Assembly: GCF_000931935.2 (NCBI RefSeq)
Contig: NZ_AZAC01000014.1
Coordinates: forward strand, 124,001 to 188,000
Length of the DNA stretch: 64,000 bases
Origin: Dethiosulfatarculus sandiegensis
GTDB lineage: Bacteria; Desulfobacterota; Desulfarculia; Desulfarculales; Desulfarculaceae
Direction: 5' to 3'
Within the stretch, counting starts at the first letter, position 1; every line of letters begins with the position of its first letter. Positions 8,829 through 17,780 of this stretch are shown one piece after another. The notes beneath the pieces were generated by a model. The model was not told the origin of the DNA. It was given only the letters and a program-made list of their open reading frames with translations, and did no database searches. The position numbers and the translations under genes were made by a program.

Positions 8829-10427
8829 TCAATAGGCGAATATGCGCGATATGTGCAGTTTTAAGTTTTTGTTCCCGTCCTCCAGGGCCGATAGGCTTAT
8901 CAAAAGCGAATAGATCCGGTTAACCCGGTGTCCCAGAAAAAGGCCGGTGACAAAGGTTTGGGATACATAGGCTTCGCCTGCCCGGGAAAAGACCACTTGG
9001 GACTCCGCGATACGGGGAGGGTGATGTTTGACCCGAACTGCTATGTCCCTTTTGGCCAAGTCGCCTTCCGCCGTGTCTATGCCCGCCCTCAGGTTAAAGG
9101 TGCGCCTGGGATCCAGGTCGTAATCCACAGTAAGCCTGGCCACAGTAGTTCCCTGAGGCACCTGTGAGGCGTTTTCCAACCTGCTCACCACATACACATG
9201 GGTGAATCCCCCCAGGGAAAGGGGGGGAGTCAGGTCCAGAGATGTGTTGCTCGCATCCAGGGTAACCGGTTTTTCTATCAAGTCGAAGATTGCCTGGTTT
9301 TCGTATTCCTTTGGAGTTACCGGGTCTTGCCAGGGGGGTGTGAAAAGGAGAAGGGGCAAGGAGCTTAAAAGGGCCAGGGCGGAAAGGACGACCCCCAACA
9401 CCTTTCGCTCCCTGTCTGAGCCGGTCATGGCTCCGGACCGCCCAAACAGGGGCAGGGAATATTCAGCCAGCACCCCCAGGCAGGTTACCAGAAAACCGCC
9501 GAGTAAAAGGGCTCTGACCCAGACGGCCTGGGAAAACAGGGTATCCATGTGGGGTTGCCACCAGGCTGAAGCAAGAGCCAGACAACCGCCCAATCCCCAC
9601 CATACCAGGGTCATGGATCTTAATAACCAGTAAAGGGAGACAGGCTTGGTGGAGTCTTTGGGCACAGATGCACGATGGGGGCCGATATAGCGGAAAAACG
9701 CAAGAGCCACCAATATGACCAGAGCAATCGTCATGGGCGCAGGGGAGAACCAAGTCACGGCCAAAGTGGGGCCGGGGCCCAAGCCAATGGCCAGATAAAG
9801 AAGCCAGGCGGTGCGTTCTCTGCCCACATAAAGACGCCAGTTTATAAAGGCGGCTCCACTGATGCCGCCCCAAAGCAGGGCCTTGCCCAAGAGTACGGCC
9901 AGCTCTTGCGATTCAGGAGGCCAGACTGTGCTTAAGTCCGGGCGCACCCAGGGAATCAGTAAAATGGCGGCCAGGGCGGAGATGGCGGCCGCCGCCAGCG
10001 TCGGTGTGATTTCTTTTTCCGGATTGGAAAGGATATAGGCCCGTAAGCGCAAGCTTGTTCCGGCCAGACGCAGGATAATGGCCAGCAGATAAACAATACC
10101 CAGCCATAGTTTGAAATTGCCCAGGTTTTGGCTGGCCAGAAGCAGGATCACAAAGACCAAGGCCATGAAAAAGGCAGCCTGGCCGCAGGCTTCGGGGTTC
10201 ATGGTCTGGGGAATTCGGGCCTTGGGCTCCTTTTTTAAGAAAAGACGCCAGATTGAGGGCAGGGCCAGTAACAACAGCCAGCCCAGGCCAAACCAGATCG
10301 CATCCGGTTGTATGGGACCCATTGCTTTTGGGTTGGGCCAGGCAATCAAAATAGTGACGGCGATAACCAGGGACATGCCTGTTTCCAGGGCCCAGCTAAG
10401 CATATGGTTGCCTGTTTTGTTTTTCAC
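8829..10427 (-). CDS. Polytopic membrane protein of unknown function, end of polysaccharide locus
   Basis: I do not recognise a family. The protein of about 532 residues has roughly ten or more hydrophobic helices over its first 370 residues. A soluble C-terminal domain of about 160 residues follows, rich in predicted beta strands (VTLDASNTSLDLTPPLSLGG, YVVSRLENASQVPQG), and is probably outside the cytoplasm. The GTG start at 10427 overlaps the stop of the upstream glycosyltransferase (GTGA), which argues for co-translation; a longer frame from 10493 would extend into that gene. Coupling to the glycosyltransferase suggests a role in polysaccharide assembly or modification, but it has no recognisable polymerase, ligase or acyltransferase motif. 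Confidence 0.75.
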   Translation of the reverse strand: MKNKTGNHMLSWALETGMSLVIAVTILIAWPNPKAMGPIQPDAIWFGLGWLLLLALPSIWRLFLKKEPKARIPQTMNPEACGQAAFFMALVFVILLLASQNLGNFKLWLGIVYLLAIILRLAGTSLRLRAYILSNPEKEITPTLAAAAISALAAILLIPWVRPDLSTVWPPESQELAVLLGKALLWGGISGAAFINWRLYVGRERTAWLLYLAIGLGPGPTLAVTWFSPAPMTIALVILVALAFFRYIGPHRASVPKDSTKPVSLYWLLRSMTLVWWGLGGCLALASAWWQPHMDTLFSQAVWVRALLLGGFLVTCLGVLAEYSLPLFGRSGAMTGSDRERKVLGVVLSALALLSSLPLLLFTPPWQDPVTPKEYENQAIFDLIEKPVTLDASNTSLDLTPPLSLGGFTHVYVVSRLENASQVPQGTTVARLTVDYDLDPRRTFNLRAGIDTAEGDLAKRDIAVRVKHHPPRIAESQVVFSRAGEAYVSQTFVTGLFLGHRVNRIYSLLISLSALEDGNKNLKLHISRIFAY

Positions 10428-11599
10428 GTAAGCCCCACTTCCCGGTAGACTTGCCAAGTCTTGCGGGCAGCTTCCTCCCAGGAGAAAAGACAAGCCCTCT
10501 TGCGACCCTTTTCCCTCATTTTACAGGCCAGTTCATTGTCATTTGCCAGACGGGCCATAGCTTGCGCCAATTCACCGGGATTATTTGGCTCCACTAAAAT
10601 ACCGGCGTCCGCCACCACCTCCGGAACAGCCGAGGCCCGGGAGGCTATAACCGGCGCGCCCATGGTCATGGCTTCCAGCGGAGGCAGGCCAAACCCTTCA
10701 TAGCATGAAGGAAAAACAAAAGCCAGACAAGCTGAAAACAGGCAGGGAAGATCCTGGTCTGAAACAAAACCAGGCAGGTGTACGCTTTTTTGCAGGCCCT
10801 TTTGTTCTAGGCTGTTAAGCAGCCCCTGGTATGATTTGTCTTCTTCTATATTGCCCACCAGCACCAGTTCATGAGGTTCATTTTTTTGTTTCAGATGGGC
10901 CAGGGCCTCGAAAAGGGTGTCAAGGCCCTTTCTTTGGTCAATACCGCCCAAGTACAGAAAAAAGGGGGGCTTTACGCCCAGCCTGCCGAGGACCTCGCCC
11001 TGGGCGCAGAGGTCGTCCACCGGCTGAAGCCCGGGATCGCAGGCCTCGGGGATTACCGTAATCTTCTCCGCAGGCAGGCCGTATATTTCCTGAATGTCTC
11101 TTTTGGTCTGTTCGCTCACACTGATAAGGTGGGCCGCCCCGAAAAGGCACCTGGATTCCAGCCAGCGTTTGAGTTTGAAAAAGCGGCTGTTTGAGCTGTG
11201 ACCATAGAGGTGAGGCAGGCGTTGAAAGATAAGGTCGTGCACAGTGATCACCGTTTTGGGCCCCACCCTGGCAGGTGCGTCCAAGTGGCTCAAAAAATGC
11301 ACAACCTTGCCCTTGTGCCAGCTTGGGGCCAAAGAGCGTCCCACTTGCCAGTGATAGGCGCAGAGCCTTTGACCAAAAGGCAGCCACTCCGGCGCGCATC
11401 TGGTTTTCAGGCGCTTGGCCCGGCTTATGGGGCCCGGATCGGGCAGGTTTTCCTGGACTATCAGTTCAAGGTTCTGAGGGCCGTAAAGGTCCTCCATGGC
11501 TCTAAGCAGATTGCGGGCGTAGCGGCCTATGCCGCGCTCATGGTGCGCCTTGAACCCCGGCTGCAAGGGCCGTCCGTCCAGAATCATGCTTGGTTCCAT
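10424..11599 (-). CDS. Glycosyltransferase family 4 (GT-B fold)
   Basis: The 391-residue protein has the GT4 pattern. An N-terminal acceptor domain opens with a glycine-rich-loop region (KAHHERGIGRYARNLL). The donor-binding domain has YLGGIDQRKGLDTLFEAL and the E-x7-E motif in FPSCYEGFGLPPLEAMTMG. Enzymes of this family transfer mannose, rhamnose or glucose from nucleotide sugars to growing glycans on the cytoplasmic face of the membrane. The start ATG overlaps the stop of the preceding double-domain glycosyltransferase (TAATG) and the end overlaps the next gene by four bases. The sugar specificity cannot be inferred. Confidence 0.92.
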   Translation of the reverse strand: MEPSMILDGRPLQPGFKAHHERGIGRYARNLLRAMEDLYGPQNLELIVQENLPDPGPISRAKRLKTRCAPEWLPFGQRLCAYHWQVGRSLAPSWHKGKVVHFLSHLDAPARVGPKTVITVHDLIFQRLPHLYGHSSNSRFFKLKRWLESRCLFGAAHLISVSEQTKRDIQEIYGLPAEKITVIPEACDPGLQPVDDLCAQGEVLGRLGVKPPFFLYLGGIDQRKGLDTLFEALAHLKQKNEPHELVLVGNIEEDKSYQGLLNSLEQKGLQKSVHLPGFVSDQDLPCLFSACLAFVFPSCYEGFGLPPLEAMTMGAPVIASRASAVPEVVADAGILVEPNNPGELAQAMARLANDNELACKMREKGRKRACLFSWEEAARKTWQVYREVGLT

Positions 11600-13947
11600 T
11601 AATCAATATCCAGACCCAGTTTATTGATCAGGGTGTTTTTCAGTTGCTCTCTCACCTGTTCCGGCCAAAAGGCTTTTTCTCTTTCCCGCCCGGCCCGGCT
11701 CAGGTCTTGTTTGAGCTTTTTATCAACAAGCACCTTGGCTATAACCTCGGCGGTAAGGATGTGATCCTTTTTCGGTAAGAGAATTCCGCCCTTGCCCAAG
11801 GTCCCGGTAACCCCGGTTGAGTCATAGGCCACCACCGGCAGTCCAAAATGCATGGCCTCCACCAATGGTACACAAAAACCTTCGTGTTCGGAAAGGCAGA
11901 GATACAGATCACTGGCCTTGTAGTAACCCATTAATCCGGCTGTGGATACATGCCCGGAAAAGTGTACGTCCGGTACGTTTAAGTCTTCCACCAGTTTGCG
12001 CAGGCCTCCGCCATAGGCGGTCTGCCAACCGCCGCCGCCGACTATCAGCAGCCTGGCCCCGCCAATGAGCTTGGTGAGCCAGTAGTGGGTTTTGATCAGG
12101 TCTTCAATGCACTTGTTGGGCACAACCCGCCCCACATGCAGGATATTGGGCCTTGTGCCCATAAAACGGGTGGTGATGAGCTGGTCCGGCGGTGTTTCCA
12201 GGTGGTCGAAGTCGAGTAAAATGGGGACCACTTCCGTGTTTTCGCACCCCGCCTGTTTCAGTTCGCCCGCATTGTAGGGGCTCACCCCTATGCCAAGCTC
12301 CACCGCTTTGGAGAGTTCCTTGAGCTGCTCTCTTCCCATACGCGCCCTTTCCGCGGATTCGGGATACAGCTCCTCCAGGAAATGGGCCGGGGTGATGTTG
12401 TGGTAGCGCAGCACCTTGCGGCCGGGATAGTGAATAAAGGCGTCGGCCAGGGGGTGCCCAATGGAAAAATGAAAAATAACCACATCTTCAGGGCCGGCCA
12501 TGCGCGGGTAGTCTTCCGCGTTAAGCGCCTGTCCCGCCATTTTGGGGTGAATGTGCCGGGCAAAGATCTCCGACTCGAACCCCCATGATCGCAAGGCCTT
12601 TCTAATGGCGAGGGTGTCGTTTCCTATGGCGTCGCCAAAGGAGAAGTCCGGCAGCATCTGGTGAATGGCCGGTCCCTTTTTAACCTGGTTTTTTGCCCTC
12701 CGCGCCCGGGCATTTTGCCAGGCTCCGGGTTTTTTGGGCTCAGGTGCGGGCTCTTGATCAAGTTCCTTTATGAGTTTGATGAATTTTTCGGTTATGCCGG
12801 GCCAGGAGTAATTGGCAAGCACATACTCGCGGCCTTTTTCCCCCATGGTTCGGGCCAGGTCCGGATTTGTAAGGAGCATCTCAAGCCCTTCGGCAAAACG
12901 GGGGTAGTCCGGGAAATGGAGCCCGCCCTGGCTTGAAACTACATGCCCCTTGGTAACCGCACAGCCCGAGTGCACCATGACCGGGGTCCCGGCCAGCCAG
13001 GCCTCCATGATCACAATGGAAAAACTCTCCAAAAGAGACGGTTGCACAAACGCGTCCGCCGCGGCATAGGCGTCGTATTTATCTTGTATGTCTACAAATC
13101 CCAGATCATTTATGTGATCTTCGGCGCCCGGAGGGATAGGTGCGGGCAGATTGCCGATGAGTAACAGCTTAAGCCCGTCCGCGCCGCCGCGTTCCGTGAC
13201 ATAGCGATGGAAATATTGACAAAGAAGCGGGGTGTTCTTGCCTTGGTCCTTGCGTCCGGCATAGAGCACAAAGGGGCCCTTAATGCCGAATTTTTCCCGG
13301 AATCTTGCGCCGTCGCCCTGCCAGTCGGTATCCACTCCCTCGCCGAGCAGTAGTGCGTTTTTTTCTTTCATGTCGTAAAGGGAAAGGGCCAGATCCCTTT
13401 CCTCGGGCACATGAAACACAGCCGCGCGGGCAGTCTCAAAGGCCCTTTTTACTGACTGCATGCGGGCATAGCCTTCATTATGCAGACAGGGGATAAGCAC
13501 GGATTTCTCCGGGTGGACCATAGGTCCCCAGACCGAGGTGGTGAAGAGATAGGGGATATAGAAAAAAGGTCCGGATTCCGGATGGGCGGCCAGGTAGTCC
13601 AGCAGCTCGGGGCTGTGGACCATGTTCTGGTAAAAGGTCTCTTCTTCGTCCAGGCTGAGCCTTTGGCCGGAGACCACCCGATCGTTTATCCGGGCAAAGG
13701 CCTCGCCATCCCTTTTGGCAGTGGGAAAACGCCTGACCTTGACCCCGTCTTCGGTGGTGAGGCCGGCGGGAAGGGCGTCTGTATCCCAGTCTGTGCCGAG
13801 CCCGGCCAGGCAGGTGGTGAGAACCTCTACATCCACTCCCGCCCGGACCAGTTCCTGGCAGGTGCGCCTGGCTTCCGCCTCGGCCCCGCCGGGGAGTTTG
13901 TTGCCGTACCAGGGGGTGACAAATGTGGCCTTTAGCTTGTCTCTCAT
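11599..13947 (-). CDS. Tandem double-domain glycosyltransferase (two GT4 modules)
   Basis: The 782-residue protein contains two complete GT-B glycosyltransferases in one chain. Module 1 (about residues 1-400) has FVTPWYGNKLPGGAEAEAR at its start, LYAGRKDQGKNTPLL, and a donor motif around QPSLLESFSIVIMEAWLAGTPV. Module 2 (about 440-780) has ILHVGRVVPNKCIEDLIK and LCLSEHEGFCVPLVEAMHFGLPVV. A Pro/Lys/Arg-rich linker (about 405-435) joins them. Both E-x7-E regions look intact, so the protein probably adds two sugars in succession or alternately, as known for bifunctional O-antigen polymerising transferases. It sits between the methyltransferase and the smaller GT4 gene. Confidence 0.9.
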   Translation of the reverse strand: MRDKLKATFVTPWYGNKLPGGAEAEARRTCQELVRAGVDVEVLTTCLAGLGTDWDTDALPAGLTTEDGVKVRRFPTAKRDGEAFARINDRVVSGQRLSLDEEETFYQNMVHSPELLDYLAAHPESGPFFYIPYLFTTSVWGPMVHPEKSVLIPCLHNEGYARMQSVKRAFETARAAVFHVPEERDLALSLYDMKEKNALLLGEGVDTDWQGDGARFREKFGIKGPFVLYAGRKDQGKNTPLLCQYFHRYVTERGGADGLKLLLIGNLPAPIPPGAEDHINDLGFVDIQDKYDAYAAADAFVQPSLLESFSIVIMEAWLAGTPVMVHSGCAVTKGHVVSSQGGLHFPDYPRFAEGLEMLLTNPDLARTMGEKGREYVLANYSWPGITEKFIKLIKELDQEPAPEPKKPGAWQNARARRAKNQVKKGPAIHQMLPDFSFGDAIGNDTLAIRKALRSWGFESEIFARHIHPKMAGQALNAEDYPRMAGPEDVVIFHFSIGHPLADAFIHYPGRKVLRYHNITPAHFLEELYPESAERARMGREQLKELSKAVELGIGVSPYNAGELKQAGCENTEVVPILLDFDHLETPPDQLITTRFMGTRPNILHVGRVVPNKCIEDLIKTHYWLTKLIGGARLLIVGGGGWQTAYGGGLRKLVEDLNVPDVHFSGHVSTAGLMGYYKASDLYLCLSEHEGFCVPLVEAMHFGLPVVAYDSTGVTGTLGKGGILLPKKDHILTAEVIAKVLVDKKLKQDLSRAGREREKAFWPEQVREQLKNTLINKLGLDID

Positions 13948-13959
13948 TTTGCAATCAAC

Positions 13960-15300
13960 CTATTTGCGCCCAACAACGGCGTAGTCTTGATAACTGTAGA
14001 GAAGCTGGTTTAAGCGATGGGTGTTTCGGTTGAAAGCCCCGGCCAGCCCCTGGTCGTCGGCCCCGAAACTCTCCAGCCTGGCCTCGGGCGGATAGGGGGA
14101 GAGGAAAAGGAGATCCACCTGACCCAGGCCCGCCTTGCTCCAAAGAAAGCGGGCGGCTTCCGGATGAATGGGTTTTTGGTGAGTCATATCCAGATAAAAG
14201 GCCCCGCTGAAGGTGGAGAGGCACTGGGGGTTGATCGTCTCGGCCACCAGGGCGCCGCCCTTGGCCAGTTTGGCAACGCAAAGGCTCACCAGCTCCATTA
14301 ACTGGTTGAGGGTGAGGTGTTCTATCACCTGGGAGGCGATTATGCCGCCCAGACTGGCGTCCGGCACCTGGCGCAGATACTCGAGCGCATCCGCTTCCTT
14401 TACCTCAAGCCCCATCTCCTGGCAAAAAGCGGCCATCTCCGGGTTCATGTCCACCCCGGCGGCCTTGAGCCCGGCTTCCTTGGCCAACTCTAAAAATTCA
14501 CCCCTGCCGCAGCCGATATCCAAAAGGGGATGCTCGTCTGTCACGTTTTCCCTAAAGACCGGCAGATAAATTTCCTGGCGTTTTTTTATCTCTTCCCTGG
14601 TGCCCCGGTGCAGGTCTTCAAAGGCCAGATAGTCTTGTCCCCGGCTCTTGGAACGCTGGGTTGCCACGGCCTCTACCGTCTCCTGGGAAACCGTTCCCGC
14701 TTCAGCCTGTTTTTCCACTATTTCCTGCAAACGGGCTAATAAAAGCTCTTGGCGGTTGCCGCCCTGGCTCGCCCTGCGGGTCAAATCATCTATGGCGGCC
14801 TGCATCTTGGCCAGTTCGCCTTCCAGCCTGCGGTTTTGCTCGGTCAGGGCCCTGCCCAGGTCTTCCACGGAATCGAGCCGTCTTTCATCCCGGTTGGCCC
14901 GGTGCCTTAAATCCACATGATGGGGCACCAGTACATTCAGGAGTTTTACAACCTCGTCGTTAAAGAGGACCTGCCTGGCCAGCCAGACGCCCAGGGGGAA
15001 GCCGGAGGCCTTGTGGAACATTTTTTTGAACTTAAGTAAAAGCCTGCCCAGGCCGCCCGGTCTGTGGGTCTCCACCGCACAAACCTTGGCGTCCCAAAAC
15101 TCCTGCAGTTTGGAGTGGTGCAGGTTGAGCTCGGCTTCAGCCCCGCCATCGGCAGGCTGGATAAAATTGACCGCGGTCTCCTCAACCTTTTGGATCTCCA
15201 CCGGGTTGTAAAAACCGCTTTGCTTTTTTTGTTCAACCTTCTCTTCGATCTCGGCCATTATCTGGTCAAGATTGAGCTCTTGAGGCTTATTCTGGTTCAT
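13960..15300 (-). CDS. Coiled-coil SAM-dependent methyltransferase of the O-antigen locus
   Basis: The 446-residue protein has two parts. Residues 1-220 are highly charged and mostly helical, with a likely coiled coil at about 140-210 (EDLGRALTEQNRRLEGEL region). Residues 230-440 are a class I methyltransferase with motif I as LLDIGCGRGEFLELA, an acidic end of strand 2 (GVDMNPEM) and IIASQVIEHL. In ABC-exported O-antigens, capping methyltransferases with a coiled coil end the chain and set its length, and the cap is read by the binding domain of Wzt. The next gene upstream encodes such a Wzt, so the same role is plausible here. The order is reversed from E. coli WbdD, and no kinase domain is seen. 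Confidence 0.85.
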   Translation of the reverse strand: MNQNKPQELNLDQIMAEIEEKVEQKKQSGFYNPVEIQKVEETAVNFIQPADGGAEAELNLHHSKLQEFWDAKVCAVETHRPGGLGRLLLKFKKMFHKASGFPLGVWLARQVLFNDEVVKLLNVLVPHHVDLRHRANRDERRLDSVEDLGRALTEQNRRLEGELAKMQAAIDDLTRRASQGGNRQELLLARLQEIVEKQAEAGTVSQETVEAVATQRSKSRGQDYLAFEDLHRGTREEIKKRQEIYLPVFRENVTDEHPLLDIGCGRGEFLELAKEAGLKAAGVDMNPEMAAFCQEMGLEVKEADALEYLRQVPDASLGGIIASQVIEHLTLNQLMELVSLCVAKLAKGGALVAETINPQCLSTFSGAFYLDMTHQKPIHPEAARFLWSKAGLGQVDLLFLSPYPPEARLESFGADDQGLAGAFNRNTHRLNQLLYSYQDYAVVGRK

Positions 15301-15322
15301 TTATCCAAATCCTTGTCAATGA

Positions 15323-16555
15323 TCAGCGGGGAAAGACTTCCCAGGTATGGGAAGGCCGAAAGACACCCACGTCGTTGATTATGCTTCTGACTGAAAAAGC
15401 CTGGCTGCGCCTTATGTAATCATAGGCCTTGCCGTCTGTGTTGTGCGCCGCCACATCCAGGAAATAGGTGCCCTGGACCAGATCCAGCCGATCCATGATA
15501 AAACGGACCACGCCCTTTGTGGGAAGGTCTTCCAAATCAAGACGCTCCAGATGGGTGTTGGTGCCGTAGCATTGCACTTCCTGGGCATTGAAAAGCCCTA
15601 TGCCAAAAACCAGATCCTTGGTCGGTTTTTTTTGGCAGTACTCCAGTTCAATGGTCAGGGGTTCACCGGAAGTGACCACAGCCCTTTCCGCTCCGTCTTT
15701 ATCCAAGAGCCGGATCTTTTCTATGACCACATCGCCGTCACCCCAGCGAAGGCCGGTGAGGTCGGCTTCGGCCTGCAGGGCCTCCTGCCTGCGGATGGCG
15801 TCTTCCTCCTGGGCCACTTTTTGGCGATAGGCGTCTATGACCCTTCTGGGGTTGCCGCGGGCCGCGATCTGGCCGCCGTCGAGCCAGATTACCTCGTCGG
15901 CGTATTTCTCCACAGCCCCCATGTCATGGGTCACCAGACAGATGGTCTTGCCCTTGCGGCGGAATTCATTAATTTTATCTTCGCATTTGTGGGCAAAGGC
16001 CTCGTCGCCCACAGCCAAAACCTCGTCCACCAAAAGCACGTCCGGGTCCACGTTTACGGCCACGGAAAAGCCCAGGCGCACATACATGCCCGAGCTGTAG
16101 GTCCTGACCGGGGCGTCTATATATTCACCCAAACCGGAATAAGCGGCTATATGATCAAAACGTTTGGCAATTTCAGAGTTGGAAAGCCCCAGGATGGTGC
16201 CGTTTAAAAAAACGTTTTCCCTTCCGGTGAACTCCGGGTGAAACCCTGCTCCCAGCTCGATCAGGCTCGAGACCCTACCGCGAACATTCACCTGCCCGTT
16301 GTCGGGTTTGTAGATTCCGGCCATGATCTTAAGCAGGGTGGATTTACCTGATCCGTTCTGGCCTATCAGGGCTAAGGTCTTGCCGTGATCAACCGAAAAG
16401 CTGATCTCTTCCAAGACAGTTATATAGTCTTTGGCCTTTTTGCGGGAAAAGGGGTTTAATAAAAGGGTTTTCCAGGTTATATAGTCGCGTTTCAGAATTT
16501 CGCGCCGAAACCTTTTTCCCAGGCCTTTAACTTCTATGGCTGGCATTTCGCTCAT
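15323..16555 (-). CDS. wzt: O-antigen ABC exporter ATP-binding subunit with C-terminal sugar-binding domain
   Basis: The 410-residue ATPase has Walker A (GQNGSGKSTLL), a signature of the polysaccharide-exporter type (YSSGMYVRLGFSVA), Walker B (VLLVDEVLAVGDEAF) and the His switch (CLVTHDMG). After about residue 260 it carries an extra domain of about 140 residues (IRLLDKDGAERAVV to FRPSHTWEV) that matches the Wzt C-terminal carbohydrate-binding domain. That domain recognises the modified non-reducing end of the finished polysaccharide. It works with the permease encoded four bases upstream (ATGA overlap) to move lipid-linked O-antigen across the inner membrane. Confidence 0.93.
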   Translation of the reverse strand: MSEMPAIEVKGLGKRFRREILKRDYITWKTLLLNPFSRKKAKDYITVLEEISFSVDHGKTLALIGQNGSGKSTLLKIMAGIYKPDNGQVNVRGRVSSLIELGAGFHPEFTGRENVFLNGTILGLSNSEIAKRFDHIAAYSGLGEYIDAPVRTYSSGMYVRLGFSVAVNVDPDVLLVDEVLAVGDEAFAHKCEDKINEFRRKGKTICLVTHDMGAVEKYADEVIWLDGGQIAARGNPRRVIDAYRQKVAQEEDAIRRQEALQAEADLTGLRWGDGDVVIEKIRLLDKDGAERAVVTSGEPLTIELEYCQKKPTKDLVFGIGLFNAQEVQCYGTNTHLERLDLEDLPTKGVVRFIMDRLDLVQGTYFLDVAAHNTDGKAYDYIRRSQAFSVRSIINDVGVFRPSHTWEVFPR

Positions 16556-17334
16556 ATTTTTTCCGCAAAATATTCCTTGTAGTTCTCAAAAATCGTAGCC
16601 GCGGCCCAGTAAAGCCCCAGACTGATGACCAATAGCCCGCCCAAGTGCCCCCAATGGGGCCAGTGCCCCCAGAAGAAGATATCGTGGTAGGCCATGGTGA
16701 AGAGCGCCGCCGGGTTGAAATATATCAAAAACCTGTAGTTCTCCGGCACCTGGGCCAGGGGATACAGGATGGGGGTCAAGAAAAACCAAAGGGTTAAAAG
16801 GTTTGCCATGATATGTCTGGTGTCGCGCATAAACACGTTGGCCGCGCTTAAAAGAAGCACAAAGGCCAGGGTGAATACGGTGTGAATGATCGCCACCAGG
16901 GGAAAGGCTATCAGGTGCCAGGTGATCGGCACACCGGTGATCAGCATGAATATGAGCAGGATCGGCAGGCTCAGTAAAAAGTTGACCAGGTTGGCCGTCA
17001 CCTTGACTGTGGGCAGGACCTGTTGGGGAAACAGAACCTTGGTCACCAGGCTGCCGCCGTCGGTTATGGCTCCCGCACCCTCCATAAGGGAAGTGGAGAA
17101 AAAGATCCAGGGCAAGAGCCCGGTGAACATGAAAACCGAATAATTGTCCATTTTCACCCTGAAATAGACACTGAATACCAGGGCATAAACCAAAAGGAGC
17201 AAAAGGGGGTTCAGAAAGGTCCACAAAAAACCAAGCACCGAACCTCTATATCGGCCCTTGAGTTCGCGCCCGGCCAGGGCGTAGATCAAGGCGTAGTGTT
17301 TGATAAGCTCAGAGGTGTGTCTTAATACCAGCAT
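16552..17334 (-). CDS. wzm: O-antigen ABC exporter permease
   Basis: The 260-residue protein is an ABC-2 type permease with about six membrane helices. The conserved start is LAGRELKGRYRGSVLGFLW, followed by the NPLLLLLVYALVFSVYF helix. The segments FLTPILYPLAQVPE and FNPAALFTMAYHDIFFW are typical of Wzm/KpsM-like polysaccharide exporters. Its stop overlaps the start of the ATPase gene by four bases. It forms the channel for undecaprenyl-diphosphate-linked polysaccharide. Confidence 0.93.
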   Translation of the reverse strand: MLVLRHTSELIKHYALIYALAGRELKGRYRGSVLGFLWTFLNPLLLLLVYALVFSVYFRVKMDNYSVFMFTGLLPWIFFSTSLMEGAGAITDGGSLVTKVLFPQQVLPTVKVTANLVNFLLSLPILLIFMLITGVPITWHLIAFPLVAIIHTVFTLAFVLLLSAANVFMRDTRHIMANLLTLWFFLTPILYPLAQVPENYRFLIYFNPAALFTMAYHDIFFWGHWPHWGHLGGLLVISLGLYWAAATIFENYKEYFAEKI

Positions 17335-17780
17335 GAAAAGTCCTTGTAAAACCCGCTGCCTCAGGCCTGTTTGCCCAGGCGGCCGTGTTATTCCAATAAT
17401 AGCCTAAGGGTTTGCCAAAAGGCGTTTTCTTGTTCTTATGCCGCCTTTTAAAAGCCCCTAGGCATTGTAAGCCACAATGCCCTTGAGTGCCACAGTCCAC
17501 TTTATCTGAGCGTCTTTCTTTGCCTTAAGGCGGCTTGAGAAAAACGTTTCCCTCCCCTTGGTAAAACCAGCCCGGCGCGTCCGCTCCAAAGCAGCCGCCC
17601 AAAAAAGCTGGTGAATGGGGATCCATCGGTTGATGGTCAGACAGCCGGGCCCATATAGGGCCCGGCCTGGTGTGCGCTTTGCCGCAGGTCTTTGGAAAAG
17701 TGGGCGGTTTTAAAACGGCGCAGGGTCTTTGGCTCGAGTTTCAAAGCCCCCAAACGGATTCAATCACAACCGGCCAACGG
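17335..17780. other. Intergenic region upstream of wzm, with a perfect hairpin
   Basis: About 450 bases without a gene. The part next to wzm should hold its promoter and leader, but no clear JUMPstart or ops element is visible to me. The rest has short G+C-rich direct and inverted motifs. The only well-formed structure is the palindrome at 17644-17666. Confidence 0.5.
17644..17666 (-). terminator. Perfect 9-bp hairpin downstream of the sugar-phosphate transferase gene
   Basis: GCCGGGCCC and GGGCCCGGC arms enclose ATATA. It lies about 115 bases past the stop of the minus-strand transferase gene. There is no U-tract, so termination is possible but not shown; it may simply stabilise the transcript end. 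Confidence 0.35.
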
